A stretch of 33,848 nucleotides of DNA from an alpha proteobacterium L41A (GTDB taxonomy: Bacteria > Pseudomonadota > Alphaproteobacteria > Caulobacterales > Caulobacteraceae): positions 1 to 33,848 of the forward strand of contig AMYY01000029.1 in assembly GCA_000335735.1 (NCBI GenBank), read 5' to 3'. The position numbers and the translations under genes were made by a program. Under the pieces are notes generated by a model that saw nothing but the letters and a program-made list of their open reading frames with translations, had not been told where the DNA came from and ran no database searches. Of this stretch, positions 16,053 to 23,224 are shown in pieces (the first letter of the stretch is position 1; every line of letters begins with the position of its first letter).

Positions 16053-16664
16053 ATGCATCGCCGCCAACTGATCCTCTCGGGCCTCGCCACCGCCGCCGGC
16101 GCCTCGTCGCTGGGCGCCTGCGCCTCGGCGCCGCCGCGCGATCCCAACTATCCAATTCGCTCGGACCAGACGGCCCAGGCCTACAGCTTCGATGAACTGG
16201 TTTCGGCCGGCTCGCGCGAGCTGGGCATCGCGGCTGAGGTCGTGGGCGGCGCGATCGAGCGCGTCTTCGCCGACCAGGGCGACCGCCCGACCGCCTATAT
16301 CGCGGGCGAGGAAGGCTCCGGCGCCGTCGTTGTCGGCGCCCGCTACGGCCGCGGCGCCCTGCACATGAAGGACTTGTCGGCCTCTCAGGAAGTGTTCTGG
16401 CAGGGCGCGTCGGTGGGTTGGGACTGGGGCGGCAACGCCAGCCGCGTCTTCACCCTGGTCTATGGCCTGTACCACCCCGACATGATCTATCGCCGCTATC
16501 CCGGCATCGAGGGCTCGGCCTATCTGGTCGCGGGCCTGGGCGTGAACTATCAGCGCGCAGACGGCATCGTCCTGGCCCCCATCCGCACCGGCGTCGGCCT
16601 GCGCCTGGGCGCCAACGTCGGCACCATGAGCTACAGCCGCCAGCGCAATCTGCTGCCGTTCTAA
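16053..16664 (+). CDS. eipA: DUF1134 / EipA-like envelope integrity lipoprotein
   Basis: A 203-residue envelope protein of the DUF1134 family. Its Brucella member EipA is a small periplasmic beta-barrel-fold protein needed for envelope integrity. Family hallmarks seen here are VGWDWGGNASRVFTLVYGLY, the GLGVNYQ segment and the C-terminal IVLAPIRTGVGLRLGANVG. The N-terminus has paired arginines (HRRQLIL), a hydrophobic stretch and a lipobox LGAC with Cys at 23, so it looks like a lipoprotein, possibly Tat-exported. The ATG at 16053 is fixed by GGAG at 16041-16044; the open frame upstream is not coding. It diverges from the hypothetical gene at 15169-15828. Its mechanism is unknown. Confidence 0.85.
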   Translation: MHRRQLILSGLATAAGASSLGACASAPPRDPNYPIRSDQTAQAYSFDELVSAGSRELGIAAEVVGGAIERVFADQGDRPTAYIAGEEGSGAVVVGARYGRGALHMKDLSASQEVFWQGASVGWDWGGNASRVFTLVYGLYHPDMIYRRYPGIEGSAYLVAGLGVNYQRADGIVLAPIRTGVGLRLGANVGTMSYSRQRNLLPF

Positions 16665-16677
16665 GCCCCTTACCGTT

Positions 16678-16784
16678 CGTCATCCTCGGGCTCGACCCGA
16701 GGACCGGATGATCCGCCGCTCGTGCGAACGGGCGACGCACAGGCCGAACGACGCCCGGTCCTCGGGTCAAGCCCGAGGATGACG
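16678..16784. repeat. Extragenic palindromic element with 30-bp inverted ends
   Basis: The left arm (16678-16707) and right arm (16755-16784) are 30-bp inverted copies differing at one base, around a 47-nt centre. Each arm is itself a hairpin: CCTCGGG, a 5-nt loop, CCCGAGG. The element fills the gap between the convergent eipA-like and SDR genes, where it may also act as a bidirectional terminator. It resembles the CATCCTCGGGCTTGACCCGAGG-type repeats scattered through many alphaproteobacterial genomes. Confidence 0.85.
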
Positions 16785-16792
16785 GGGTGTAA

Positions 16793-17686
16793 TCAGCTCA
16801 CCAATCGCAGCGGCGGCGGCGCGTCCATCAACGTCGCCAGCCCCTCGCGCCAGCTGGGATAGGCGGGCCGCCAGCCCAGCTCGGCCTTGGCCAAGGCGTT
16901 CGAGACGCGCTTGGAATCCAAATAGAAGCGACGCATCGCCTCGCTGACACTGTCGTCGGTCCAGTCGACCTCTGGCGGGCGGGGCAGGCCCATCCGATCC
17001 GCCGCCCATTCCATCACCACATCAGCGGGCGACGGTTCGTCGTCGGTCAGATTATAGGCGGCGCCCGGTCGCGGCTGCGCCATCGAGGCGAACAGGCCCG
17101 AGACAATGTCATCCACATGGATGCGGTTGAAGACCTGGCCGGGCTTTCTGACCAGTTTCGCCGTGCCTTCCTTCAGCCGCTCGACCACGCTGCGCCCTGG
17201 CCCGTAGAAACCGGGCAGGCGGAAGATCTGGACCGTCAGCCCCATCCCCTGCGCCCCATCCAGCCAATCGCGTTCGGCCCGGACGCGTCGTGCGCCCTCC
17301 AGATTGGCGGCGTTCAGCGGCCCGTCCTCGAACACCCATCCGCCGGCCCGGTCGCCATAGACGGAGGTGGATGAGACATAACCGATCCAGTCGGGCCACG
17401 CGTCGCCCGCAAGGGGCCCCAAGGCCCGCAGACCGGGACAGCCTTGGGCGTCCGGCGCGGCGGTGATCAGCACGGCCGTCGCCGCCTCCAGCGACGTCTT
17501 CAAGGCAGCCGCATCGCTGGGATCGATGGCCATGATCCCGTCGGCCGCCAGGGCGCGGCGCCGCTCGGGGTCGCGCGAGGTGGCGGTCGCCCGCCCGCCG
17601 CGCCTCATGGCCTCCAGCGCCGTCGCCCGCCCCAGATAGCCGCCGCCGAAGACCAGCAGATCGAGGGGAGGGGAGGCGATGGGCAT
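16793..17686 (-). CDS. NAD(P)-dependent epimerase/dehydratase (atypical SDR)
   Basis: A 297-residue extended short-chain dehydrogenase/reductase-type protein. The N-terminal Rossmann motif is GGGYLGR (residues about 14-20) instead of the usual GxxGxxG. SSTSVYG matches the active-site strand, but a clear YxxxK is not visible, so it belongs among atypical SDRs of the YeeZ-like kind. FNRIHVDDIV and YNLTDDEP are typical of the nucleotide-sugar epimerase branch. It starts (ATG 17686, or GTG 17689) within 8 nt of the sqdB stop, so the two are almost certainly cotranscribed. A part in sulfoquinovose or other nucleotide-sugar metabolism is suggested only by that position. Confidence 0.82.
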   Translation of the reverse strand: MPIASPPLDLLVFGGGYLGRATALEAMRRGGRATATSRDPERRRALAADGIMAIDPSDAAALKTSLEAATAVLITAAPDAQGCPGLRALGPLAGDAWPDWIGYVSSTSVYGDRAGGWVFEDGPLNAANLEGARRVRAERDWLDGAQGMGLTVQIFRLPGFYGPGRSVVERLKEGTAKLVRKPGQVFNRIHVDDIVSGLFASMAQPRPGAAYNLTDDEPSPADVVMEWAADRMGLPRPPEVDWTDDSVSEAMRRFYLDSKRVSNALAKAELGWRPAYPSWREGLATLMDAPPPLRLVS

Positions 17687-17694
17687 CACGAAAC

Positions 17695-18927
17695 TCAGGC
17701 CGTCAGAACTTGGGAAGGTGGCGCGTCAACTGCCGGTCGCGCCTCATTTTCCAGCGCCTCCGCCCGGCGTTGGTTCCAGGCGGAGACGCACGGCACCCGA
17801 CCCAGATCGGCCCGGTCGGCATAGCGGCGGGCGATGTCCGTGACCTCGTCCATCAGGCCTTGCGCCAGGGTGATCGGCTTCAACCCTAGATCCCGGAACT
17901 GGTCGTTGGCGACGACCAGATCGTTCTCGTCGGCTTCCTGACGCGGATTGGCGACATTGTGGATTTCGGCGCCGGTCTTGTCGGCGATCATGGCCGCCAG
18001 ATCGCGCACGCGGCGGCTCTCGGTCATCTGGTTCAGGATCTTGACCCGCTCGCCGCGTTTGGGCGGGTTTTTCAGCGCCAGTTCGACGCAGCGCACCGTG
18101 TCCTGAATATGGATGAAGGCCCGCGTCTGGCCGCCCGATCCATGCACCGTCAGCGGATAACCGACCGCCGCCTGCATCAGAAAGCGGTTCAGCACCGTGC
18201 CGTAATCGCCGTCGTAATCGAAGCGGTTGATCAGCCGTTCGTCCTGCTTGGTCTGTTCGGTCTGGGTGCCCCAGACGATGCCCTGGTGCAGGTCGGTGAT
18301 GCGCAGATTGTCGTTGCGGGCATAGAACTGGAACAGCAGGGCGTCCTGCGTCTTGGTCATGTGATAGATGCTGCCCGGATTGGGCGGGAATAGGATTTCC
18401 TGCTCGGCGGGGCCGTTGTCGGTGTCCACCGTCACCTTCAGATAACCCTCGGGGATGCGCAGACCCGCCGTGCCGTAGCCATAGACCCCCATCGTCCCCA
18501 AGTGCGCCAGATGGACGTCCAGGCCGCTTTCGACGATGGCGGCCAGCAGGTGGTTGGTGGCGTTGATGTTGTTGTCGACGGTGTACAGCTTGTGCCGCGC
18601 CGATTTCATCGAATAGGGGGCGGCCCGCTGCTCGGCGAAATGCACCACGCTGTCGGGTGCGAAGTCGCGGATCAGGGCGACCAGGCGGTCGAACTCCTTG
18701 CCCACCGTCATGTTGACGAAGCCGATGTCGCGGCCGGAGACGTCTTTCCACGCCTTGATCCGCTCGCCCATGGTGCGGATGGGCGTCAGGGACTGGACCT
18801 CCAGCTCGTTGTCGATGTTGCGGCGGCTCAGGTTGTCGACGATGGTCACGTCCCACCCTTCGGCCGACAGATGCAGGGCCGTGGGCCAGCCGCAAAAACC
18901 GTCGCCGCCCAGAACCAGCACGCGCAT
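17695..18927 (-). CDS. sqdB: UDP-sulfoquinovose synthase
   Basis: A 410-residue SQD1/SqdB enzyme that converts UDP-glucose and sulfite to UDP-sulfoquinovose, the head-group donor for the sulfolipid SQDG. It has the family-specific NAD-binding GGDGFCGW (residues 7-14), NLSRRNID, VHFAEQRAAPYSM and HLGTMGVYGYG with Thr 145. The catalytic YHMTK has Tyr 188 and Lys 192. LHQGIVWGTQTEQT and GQTRAFIHIQDTVRC follow. All key residues are intact. ATG 18927 is preferred to the longer frame because GAGG lies 7-8 nt upstream and the GGDGF strand then begins directly. SQDG is a reported polar lipid of Brevundimonas. The glycosyltransferase that would complete SQDG synthesis is not in this window. Confidence 0.95.
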   Translation of the reverse strand: MRVLVLGGDGFCGWPTALHLSAEGWDVTIVDNLSRRNIDNELEVQSLTPIRTMGERIKAWKDVSGRDIGFVNMTVGKEFDRLVALIRDFAPDSVVHFAEQRAAPYSMKSARHKLYTVDNNINATNHLLAAIVESGLDVHLAHLGTMGVYGYGTAGLRIPEGYLKVTVDTDNGPAEQEILFPPNPGSIYHMTKTQDALLFQFYARNDNLRITDLHQGIVWGTQTEQTKQDERLINRFDYDGDYGTVLNRFLMQAAVGYPLTVHGSGGQTRAFIHIQDTVRCVELALKNPPKRGERVKILNQMTESRRVRDLAAMIADKTGAEIHNVANPRQEADENDLVVANDQFRDLGLKPITLAQGLMDEVTDIARRYADRADLGRVPCVSAWNQRRAEALENEARPAVDAPPSQVLTA

Positions 18928-19280
18928 GGGATCGCCTCGTCGTCGTCTCAAAGGTCATGCCTAGCCCAGCCGTCGCGCTTGGCAAAGCGGCGCTGTGCAG
19001 GGTTCGGTGCGACGCATTGACGAATATCGCTTGGAAAGGCCGCCCACTCGGGTTAAGTCTCTGCCGTCTCCCACTCAATCGCAGCTTTACGGGCGCATAC
19101 CCGGCTGTTCGCGGCTTGAGCCGGCCATGACGGTCGGTCCCGAAAGGACCGGCGCACCATGCGGGCGACAAGGCATTCCGACAGTTCGACAATCGGGGAT
19201 CGGCCCCGAGCGAGACGGAACCACGAAACGGACGGAACCGGCCTTCAGGCTTTGGTCCGCCCCTGCACACGGTAGCGCGA
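18928..19280. other. Non-coding stretch with several hairpins, upstream of DUF4167
   Basis: This 353-nt gap between divergent sqdB and the DUF4167 gene holds no convincing ORF. It must carry both promoters. Several compact stem-loops can be drawn on the plus strand: CGGTCC (19135-19140)/GGACCG (19146-19151) around CGAAA, extendable by two pairs; TCGGGG/CCCCGA around ATCGG near 19194-19210; and CGGG/CCCG near 19090-19105. The stretch could be a long structured 5' UTR of the DUF4167 mRNA or a separate small RNA. It does not look like tRNA, tmRNA, SRP RNA or RNase P RNA to me. Confidence 0.4.
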
Positions 19281-20309
19281 ATGAGAGATTTCAAGGGCAT
19301 GAAGCGTCAGCGCGGACGCAATCGGAACAAGGCGGGTGCCAATAACGCCAACAACGCCAATCCGAATCGTTCGTGGGATTCGCAAGGCCCCGAGAACATC
19401 AAGGTCCGGGGCAACGCCCAGACGGTGTATGAGCGCTATCAGCAGCTGGCCCGCGATGCGGCCTCCAGCGGCGACCGGGTGCTGGCCGAAAACTATCAGC
19501 AGCACGCCGAACACTATTACCGCGTCCTGCGCGCGCTCCAGCCGCAGCGGTCCTTCTCGGACATCGCCGCGCGCGAACAGTCCAATCAGGGCTTCGACAT
19601 CGACTTCGAGGACGAATCCGGAGCCCAGGCCGCCGCCTTCGTCGCCGCTCAGCAGGCCGCCGACCGTCAGGCCGCGGAGGCTGCAGAGCGCGCCGAGCAG
19701 AACCAGAACCGCGATCAGAACCGCGACCGCGACTACAATCGCGACCGGGACCGGGACCGTGACAACCGCGATCGGGACAACCGCGACCGCGACCGCGATC
19801 AAAACCGTGATCGTGACCGTGATCAGAACCGCGACGGCCAGCAGCCGCGCGAACCCCGCGAGCCGCGTGAGGGCGACGAGGTCCGCGCCGAGGGCGAGGG
19901 CGGCGGTCGTCGCGAAAGCCGCCGCGAACGCTGGGAGCGTCGCCGCGAGGAACGCAATCGCCGCTTCGACAATCAGGACGGCGCCCAAGATGGCGCTGAG
20001 GGCGCCGCCCCTGCCTACGCCGAGGCCGACCGCGCCGAAGCCGTCAGCGAAGCGCCCGCCGCTGAAGCCCCTGTCGCTGAAGCGCCGAGCGTCGAGGCGC
20101 CGGCCGCCGATGAGCGTCCCGCACGCCGTCCGCGCCGCACCGCCGCCGCTGTCGCGGCGGACGAGGGCGACGCCCCGACCGCCCTGCCGGGCTTCTTGAC
20201 CCGCGCGCCGGTGTCGTCGGCCCCGGCCGAGCAAGCCGAAGGCGAGCCGGCCCCGCGTCGCCGTGCGCCACGTCGCAAGCCCGAAGCCGCCGCAGCCAGC
20301 GAAGACTGA
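19281..20309 (+). CDS. DUF4167 domain-containing protein with Arg-Asp repeat tract
   Basis: A 342-residue alphaproteobacterial protein of unknown function. The conserved DUF4167 domain occupies about residues 5-105: a basic N-terminus RGRNRNK, then KVRGNAQTVYERYQQLARDA, SSGDRVLAENYQQHAEHYYR and the following helix. From about 141 to 186 the chain is an almost pure Asn/Gln-Arg-Asp repeat. After that it is a long disordered tail rich in Arg/Glu, then Ala/Pro/Glu, ending in basic RRRAPRRKPE. The basic N-terminus and charged repeats suggest RNA binding or condensate behaviour, which is inference. M7 is an alternative start. In other alphaproteobacteria this gene is often near clpB; here clpB is about 10 kb away on the same strand. 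Confidence 0.9.
   Translation: MRDFKGMKRQRGRNRNKAGANNANNANPNRSWDSQGPENIKVRGNAQTVYERYQQLARDAASSGDRVLAENYQQHAEHYYRVLRALQPQRSFSDIAAREQSNQGFDIDFEDESGAQAAAFVAAQQAADRQAAEAAERAEQNQNRDQNRDRDYNRDRDRDRDNRDRDNRDRDRDQNRDRDRDQNRDGQQPREPREPREGDEVRAEGEGGGRRESRRERWERRREERNRRFDNQDGAQDGAEGAAPAYAEADRAEAVSEAPAAEAPVAEAPSVEAPAADERPARRPRRTAAAVAADEGDAPTALPGFLTRAPVSSAPAEQAEGEPAPRRRAPRRKPEAAAASED
19701..19838 (+). repeat. In-frame tandem repeat encoding Arg-Asp/Asn-Arg-Asp units
   Basis: An approximately 138-bp tract of degenerate 6- and 9-bp units (AACCGCGAT, CGCGAC, CGGGAC, CGTGAT) lies inside the DUF4167 gene and encodes residues about 141-186. Codons for Arg and Asp vary (CGC/CGG/CGT, GAC/GAT), so the protein pattern is more regular than the DNA. 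That implies selection at protein level or an old expansion. Because units are multiples of three, length changes would keep the frame. Confidence 0.85.
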
Positions 20310-20380
20310 CAACAACCCAAGCGGGCATGTTTACCTGAACGCAACTCCTGAGCGCCATTCTGGTGCGTCGGAGGGGCGTC

Positions 20381-21703
20381 ATGGATTTCGTCTTGCTGGT
20401 CCTGTCCCTGGCGTTGGCCGGGACCTGTTCGGGCGTGTGGCTGTGGCTGCGCGCGGATGAGGCGGCGACACGGCTGAAGCGTGAGAACGCCCGGCTCAAA
20501 ACCCGCCTGGGCCGACAGACGCGAGGGCTGCGCCGGGCCCTTTCGACCGCCGAGGCCGAGGTCGAACGCCTGACGGCCGCCCTGCGCGCGCGCGGCGAGG
20601 TGATGCAGGCCCTGGGCCGAGAACTGCGTACGCCCCTGACCACCGTCATGGGCTTCACCCAGCTGCTGCGTATCAACGATCAAAGCGATCCCCTGTCGAC
20701 ACGACAGGTTCAGGCGGTCGGTCAGATCGAGGCGGCGGGCGGCGTTCTGCTGGCGCTGATCGAAGAGACGGACGCCTTCATGACGTGCGAAGACGGCGGC
20801 GGCGCTCAGGCGATCCACCGCGTCGATCTGCGTCTGGCGCTGCGTCAGGTCTGCGACGGGCTGCAATCCCAGGCGCGAGAGGCGGGGGTGACGCTGGCTT
20901 GTCCGCCGCCCGCTTACGGCCTTTGCGTCATGGCGGACCCTGGCCAGGTTCGCCGCATCCTGCGTCGACTGGTCGAGAACGCTCTGCATCATTCGTCCCC
21001 CGGCGGGACAGTGCGAATGGAGCTGTCGCGCGTCGACGACGAAATCCGCATCGCCATCCACGACGCGAAATCAGGGCCGGCGGGGCAAGGGGCGGAGCGG
21101 CTGTTTCGTCCTCTGGATGGTCGTGACGCGCGCGGCGGCACGGGTCTGGGCGTCGCCTCGGCCCAGCGTCTGGCGGAACGGATGGGCGGGACGTTGGCGA
21201 TGCAGCATGATCCGTCAGGCGGCGCCGTCTTCTCGCTCAACGTGCCCGCCGCGCCGTCGCCCGGCGTGACGCCGGTCGTGGCGCTCTCGCGACAGGCCGT
21301 GGCGCTCTACATCGAGGATAACGCCGCCAACATCGCCCTGATGCGTCAGGTCGCGCGCGGTCTCGGCCTGACCCTGCATGCCGCAACCACAGGCGCGGAG
21401 GGGCTGGACCTGGCGCGCGCGCTGCGCCCCGACGTCATCCTGCTCGACATCGGTCTGCCCGACATGGACGGCTATGAGGTCAAGGCGCGACTGGACGTCG
21501 ATCCCCTCACGCGCCACGTCCCCGTGCTGGCGTTGACGGCCGCCGCCTCGCCTGGCGACAGCGCGCGTGGGCGCGCCGCGGGCTTCGACGTCTGGCTGGC
21601 CAAGCCGCTGGATCTCGCTGCATTGGGCGCGGCGCTGAACGATGTGCTGGACGACGGTTCGGCCTGTCCCGGCCTTGACGACGAGGGGCGCCAGAGGGCC
21701 TAA
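20381..21703 (+). CDS. Histidine-kinase-like protein with degenerate kinase core and intact receiver (predicted pseudokinase)
   Basis: A 440-residue membrane protein: one N-terminal helix (about 3-25), a charged coiled coil (about 27-75), a HisKA-like region, an HATPase-like region (about 175-290) and a receiver domain (about 310-430). The H box reads ALGRELRTPLTTVMGF, with Arg (residue 80, codon CGA at 20618-20620) where the phospho-acceptor His should be. The G1 box is also altered (HDAKSGPAG instead of DxGxG), while the N box (RRLVENALHHS) and G2 (GGTGLGVA) remain. The receiver keeps Asp 356 (LLDIGLPDMDG), ALTA and AKPL. GGAGG at 20370-20374 fixes the ATG at 20381. Autophosphorylation is therefore unlikely; the receiver may be charged by another kinase or phosphotransferase. 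Confidence 0.9.
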   Translation: MDFVLLVLSLALAGTCSGVWLWLRADEAATRLKRENARLKTRLGRQTRGLRRALSTAEAEVERLTAALRARGEVMQALGRELRTPLTTVMGFTQLLRINDQSDPLSTRQVQAVGQIEAAGGVLLALIEETDAFMTCEDGGGAQAIHRVDLRLALRQVCDGLQSQAREAGVTLACPPPAYGLCVMADPGQVRRILRRLVENALHHSSPGGTVRMELSRVDDEIRIAIHDAKSGPAGQGAERLFRPLDGRDARGGTGLGVASAQRLAERMGGTLAMQHDPSGGAVFSLNVPAAPSPGVTPVVALSRQAVALYIEDNAANIALMRQVARGLGLTLHAATTGAEGLDLARALRPDVILLDIGLPDMDGYEVKARLDVDPLTRHVPVLALTAAASPGDSARGRAAGFDVWLAKPLDLAALGAALNDVLDDGSACPGLDDEGRQRA

Positions 21704-21748
21704 GAGGCTTGAGTTCGCCCGTAAGGTCGCCCCCCAAGGGAAGCGTTG

Positions 21749-22423
21749 ATGCGTCTGTTCATTTCGTCCCGCACGCTCGTGCGCCGCCTGGCGCCGCTGG
21801 CGGCCCTGTGCGCCGTCGCCGCCTGCGCTTCGACCCCGCCGCCGCCCCCCCCGCCGCCGCCCGGTGCGGCCGGCGCGCTGATGGATTGGCGCGGCGTCAT
21901 CACCTCGGCCGACCGGGATCGCTATCGCCGCGTCGACGCCGCCTGGACCCTGGCCCTGCAACAGGCAAAACGTCAGCGCGGCTCCGGCGATCTGAACAGC
22001 CTGGGCGATCTGATCGACCCCAAGGCCGACCGTCCCGGCGTCGCGCCGCCGCCCGGCGACTATCGCTGCCGCACCGTGAAACTGGGCACCCAGGGAGGCG
22101 AGGACGGGCTGGGCTATGTCGTCTACGGCTGGTTCGCCTGCCGCATCGAACAGACGCCGAAAGGCCTGAAGTTCTCCAAGCTGACCGGCTCGCAGCGCCC
22201 CTCCGGCCTGCTCTTCCCCGAAGACGACCGCCATATGGTGATGCTCGGCTCGCTCGCTTTGGCGCAGGAGCCCGCCGCCAACACCTATGGCCGCAACCCC
22301 GACCGCGATCTGGTCGCCATCCTGCAGCGCATCGGCGAGGCGCGGTGGCGGCTGGTCCTGCCGTGGCCCAACACCGAATCCAATCTGGACCTGATCGAGC
22401 TGGTCCCGGCGCCGCGCGGCTAA
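21749..22423 (+). CDS. DUF4893 domain-containing lipoprotein (copy 1)
   Basis: A 224-residue predicted lipoprotein. The signal sequence ends in a lipobox VAAC, followed by a Thr and nine consecutive Pro, an extended spacer between lipid anchor and domain. The DUF4893 domain follows: DWRGVITSADRDRYRRVDAAW, then PPPGDYRCRTVKLG, KLTGSQRPSGLLF and the C-terminal RIGEARWRLVLPWP. Its function is unknown. The family is known from Sphingomonadales and Caulobacterales as secreted proteins. ATG 21749 is preferred to the TTG before it; GGGAAG lies upstream. Paralogous to the next gene, 60 bp downstream. Confidence 0.87.
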   Translation: MRLFISSRTLVRRLAPLAALCAVAACASTPPPPPPPPPGAAGALMDWRGVITSADRDRYRRVDAAWTLALQQAKRQRGSGDLNSLGDLIDPKADRPGVAPPPGDYRCRTVKLGTQGGEDGLGYVVYGWFACRIEQTPKGLKFSKLTGSQRPSGLLFPEDDRHMVMLGSLALAQEPAANTYGRNPDRDLVAILQRIGEARWRLVLPWPNTESNLDLIELVPAPRG

Positions 22424-22483
22424 GGTTCGGCTGAACCTCGGGCGCCTTGTCACGTTCGGTCATGACAACCGATGGAGACGCTG

Positions 22484-23224
22484 ATGCGCCGCACCCCTCT
22501 GGCCGTTCTGGCCCTGATGACCACGACCGCCCTGGCGGCCTGTGGCGACAACAGTCCCGCCGCACCGACCGAGGCCTCGCCCGCCGTGACCACGCCCGCG
22601 GCCGGCGTGCCGCCACAAGCCGCGCCTGAGGCGACGGCGACGCCGCAACCTCAGACGACCCCAGCCGAGGGGATGCAGGGCGGAACCGACGATTGGCGCA
22701 AGGTCGCCAACACAGCCGACGCCAGCTTGCTGGGCCGGCTGGACCAGGCCTGGAGGATGGCTCGCGCCGAGGCCGAGGAAGGTGGCTTCTCGCGTCAGGT
22801 CGAGGCCTTGGGACCGCTCGCCGACCCTAATGCGGGGCAGAGCGGCCGCGTCCAACCCGGTCAGGGGAACTATCGTTGCCGCACAATCAAGATGGGCAGC
22901 CGCAATGGCTCGGGGCTGGCCTATGTCGAATATCCCTGGTTCCGCTGCACGGTTGAACTGACGGCGGGCGGCGACCTGATCCTGACCAAGCTGACGGGCT
23001 CGCAGCGCACCCGGGGTCTGATCTACCCCGACACCGACCGCCGCGGCGTCTACATCGGCGCCCAGGCTTGGGGCGCCGACGAGAACCGGTATCCGGCCTA
23101 CGGCGACATCGCCGAGCGCGATCAGGTCGGCGTCATCGAGCGCATTGGCCAGAACCGCTGGCGCCTGGTCCTGCCGTGGCCCAAACAGGAAGCCAAGCTG
23201 GAGCTGCTCGAGATCACCGGCTAG
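22484..23224 (+). CDS. DUF4893 domain-containing lipoprotein (copy 2)
   Basis: A 246-residue paralogue of the preceding protein. Its signal peptide ends in lipobox LAAC at about residue 22. A disordered Thr/Ala/Pro-rich linker of about 45 residues follows, in place of the poly-Pro spacer of copy 1. The domain shows DDWRKVANTADASLLGRLDQAW, GQGNYRCRTIKMG, YPWFRC, KLTGSQRTRGLIYPDTDRR and RIGQNRWRLVLPWP, aligning over its whole length with copy 1. GGAG at 22474-22477 supports the ATG at 22484. The TAG stop shares CTAG with the stop of the convergent gene on the other strand. Confidence 0.87.
   Translation: MRRTPLAVLALMTTTALAACGDNSPAAPTEASPAVTTPAAGVPPQAAPEATATPQPQTTPAEGMQGGTDDWRKVANTADASLLGRLDQAWRMARAEAEEGGFSRQVEALGPLADPNAGQSGRVQPGQGNYRCRTIKMGSRNGSGLAYVEYPWFRCTVELTAGGDLILTKLTGSQRTRGLIYPDTDRRGVYIGAQAWGADENRYPAYGDIAERDQVGVIERIGQNRWRLVLPWPKQEAKLELLEITG

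Noticed and set aside
18995..19345. 116-codon frame before DUF4167
   Set aside because: No ribosome-binding site and no protein-like composition, and it runs into the DUF4167 gene in another frame.
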